A stretch of 60,000 bases of DNA from Phoronis australis (Eukaryota; Phoronida; Phoronidae), in contig NMRA01000136.1 of NCBI GenBank assembly GCA_002633005.1, positions 710,944 through 770,943 on the forward strand, read 5' to 3'; not shown here. Position 1 is the stretch's first letter. More model-generated notes on the stretch are below. The model was not told the origin of the DNA, made no database searches, and was given only the letters and a program-made list of their open reading frames with translations.

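Overview
This is a stretch of animal nuclear DNA. It has AT-rich introns of 0.1 to 5.4 kb, GT-AG splice sites throughout, GC-richer exons, minisatellites and a decayed DNA transposon. Nothing prokaryotic is present. Four single-N characters, three of them flanked by direct repeats that start and stop exactly at the N, suggest a draft assembly of a heterozygous genome (about 1-3% difference between copies). A marine invertebrate would fit, but the species cannot be named from this sequence.

One gene fills the window. It is a dynein heavy chain on the + strand. I could chain 59 exons (58 complete, plus the first 22 nt of a 59th) whose splice phases agree at every junction, from 1448 to the right edge. 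They give about 11,961 coding nt, or about 3,987 residues. Both ends are missing: the chain starts inside the linker (DHC_N2) and stops in the C-terminal domain. Residue numbers used here count from the first residue encoded in the window.

Layout: 14-1353, a Kolobok-like transposon relic in the upstream intron. 1448-10941, the linker, carrying Ser/Lys-rich insertions. 11764-15652, AAA1 and its helical lid. 16999-20311, AAA2. 21138-30504, AAA3 and the AAA3/4 junction. 30849-33815, AAA4. 33959-36308, stalk coiled coil, microtubule-binding domain and start of AAA5. 36480-38313, a very acidic insertion. 39013-45047, AAA5 and its lid. 46020-46883, a second acidic insertion. 47214-53870, AAA6. 54205-60000, C-terminal domain.

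The main biological signal is that AAA1, the ring site that powers dynein motility, looks dead. The P-loop Thr is Leu, the Walker B Asp-Glu pair is Asn-Asn, and the AAA1 sensor loop is gone. The AAA2 and AAA3 P-loops are intact, and the stalk and microtubule-binding region are kept. This fits the divergent DNHD1 branch of the family better than an ordinary axonemal DNAH gene, and suggests a nucleotide-binding, microtubule-associated scaffold rather than a walking motor.

Two structural themes also stand out. Exon 8, exon 50 and exons 55-56 occur twice, each time around a single N, and are best read as unmerged haplotype overlaps. Separately, short tandem arrays straddle exon edges (the acceptors of exons 4 and 11, the donor of exon 17); these are not next to an N and may be real.
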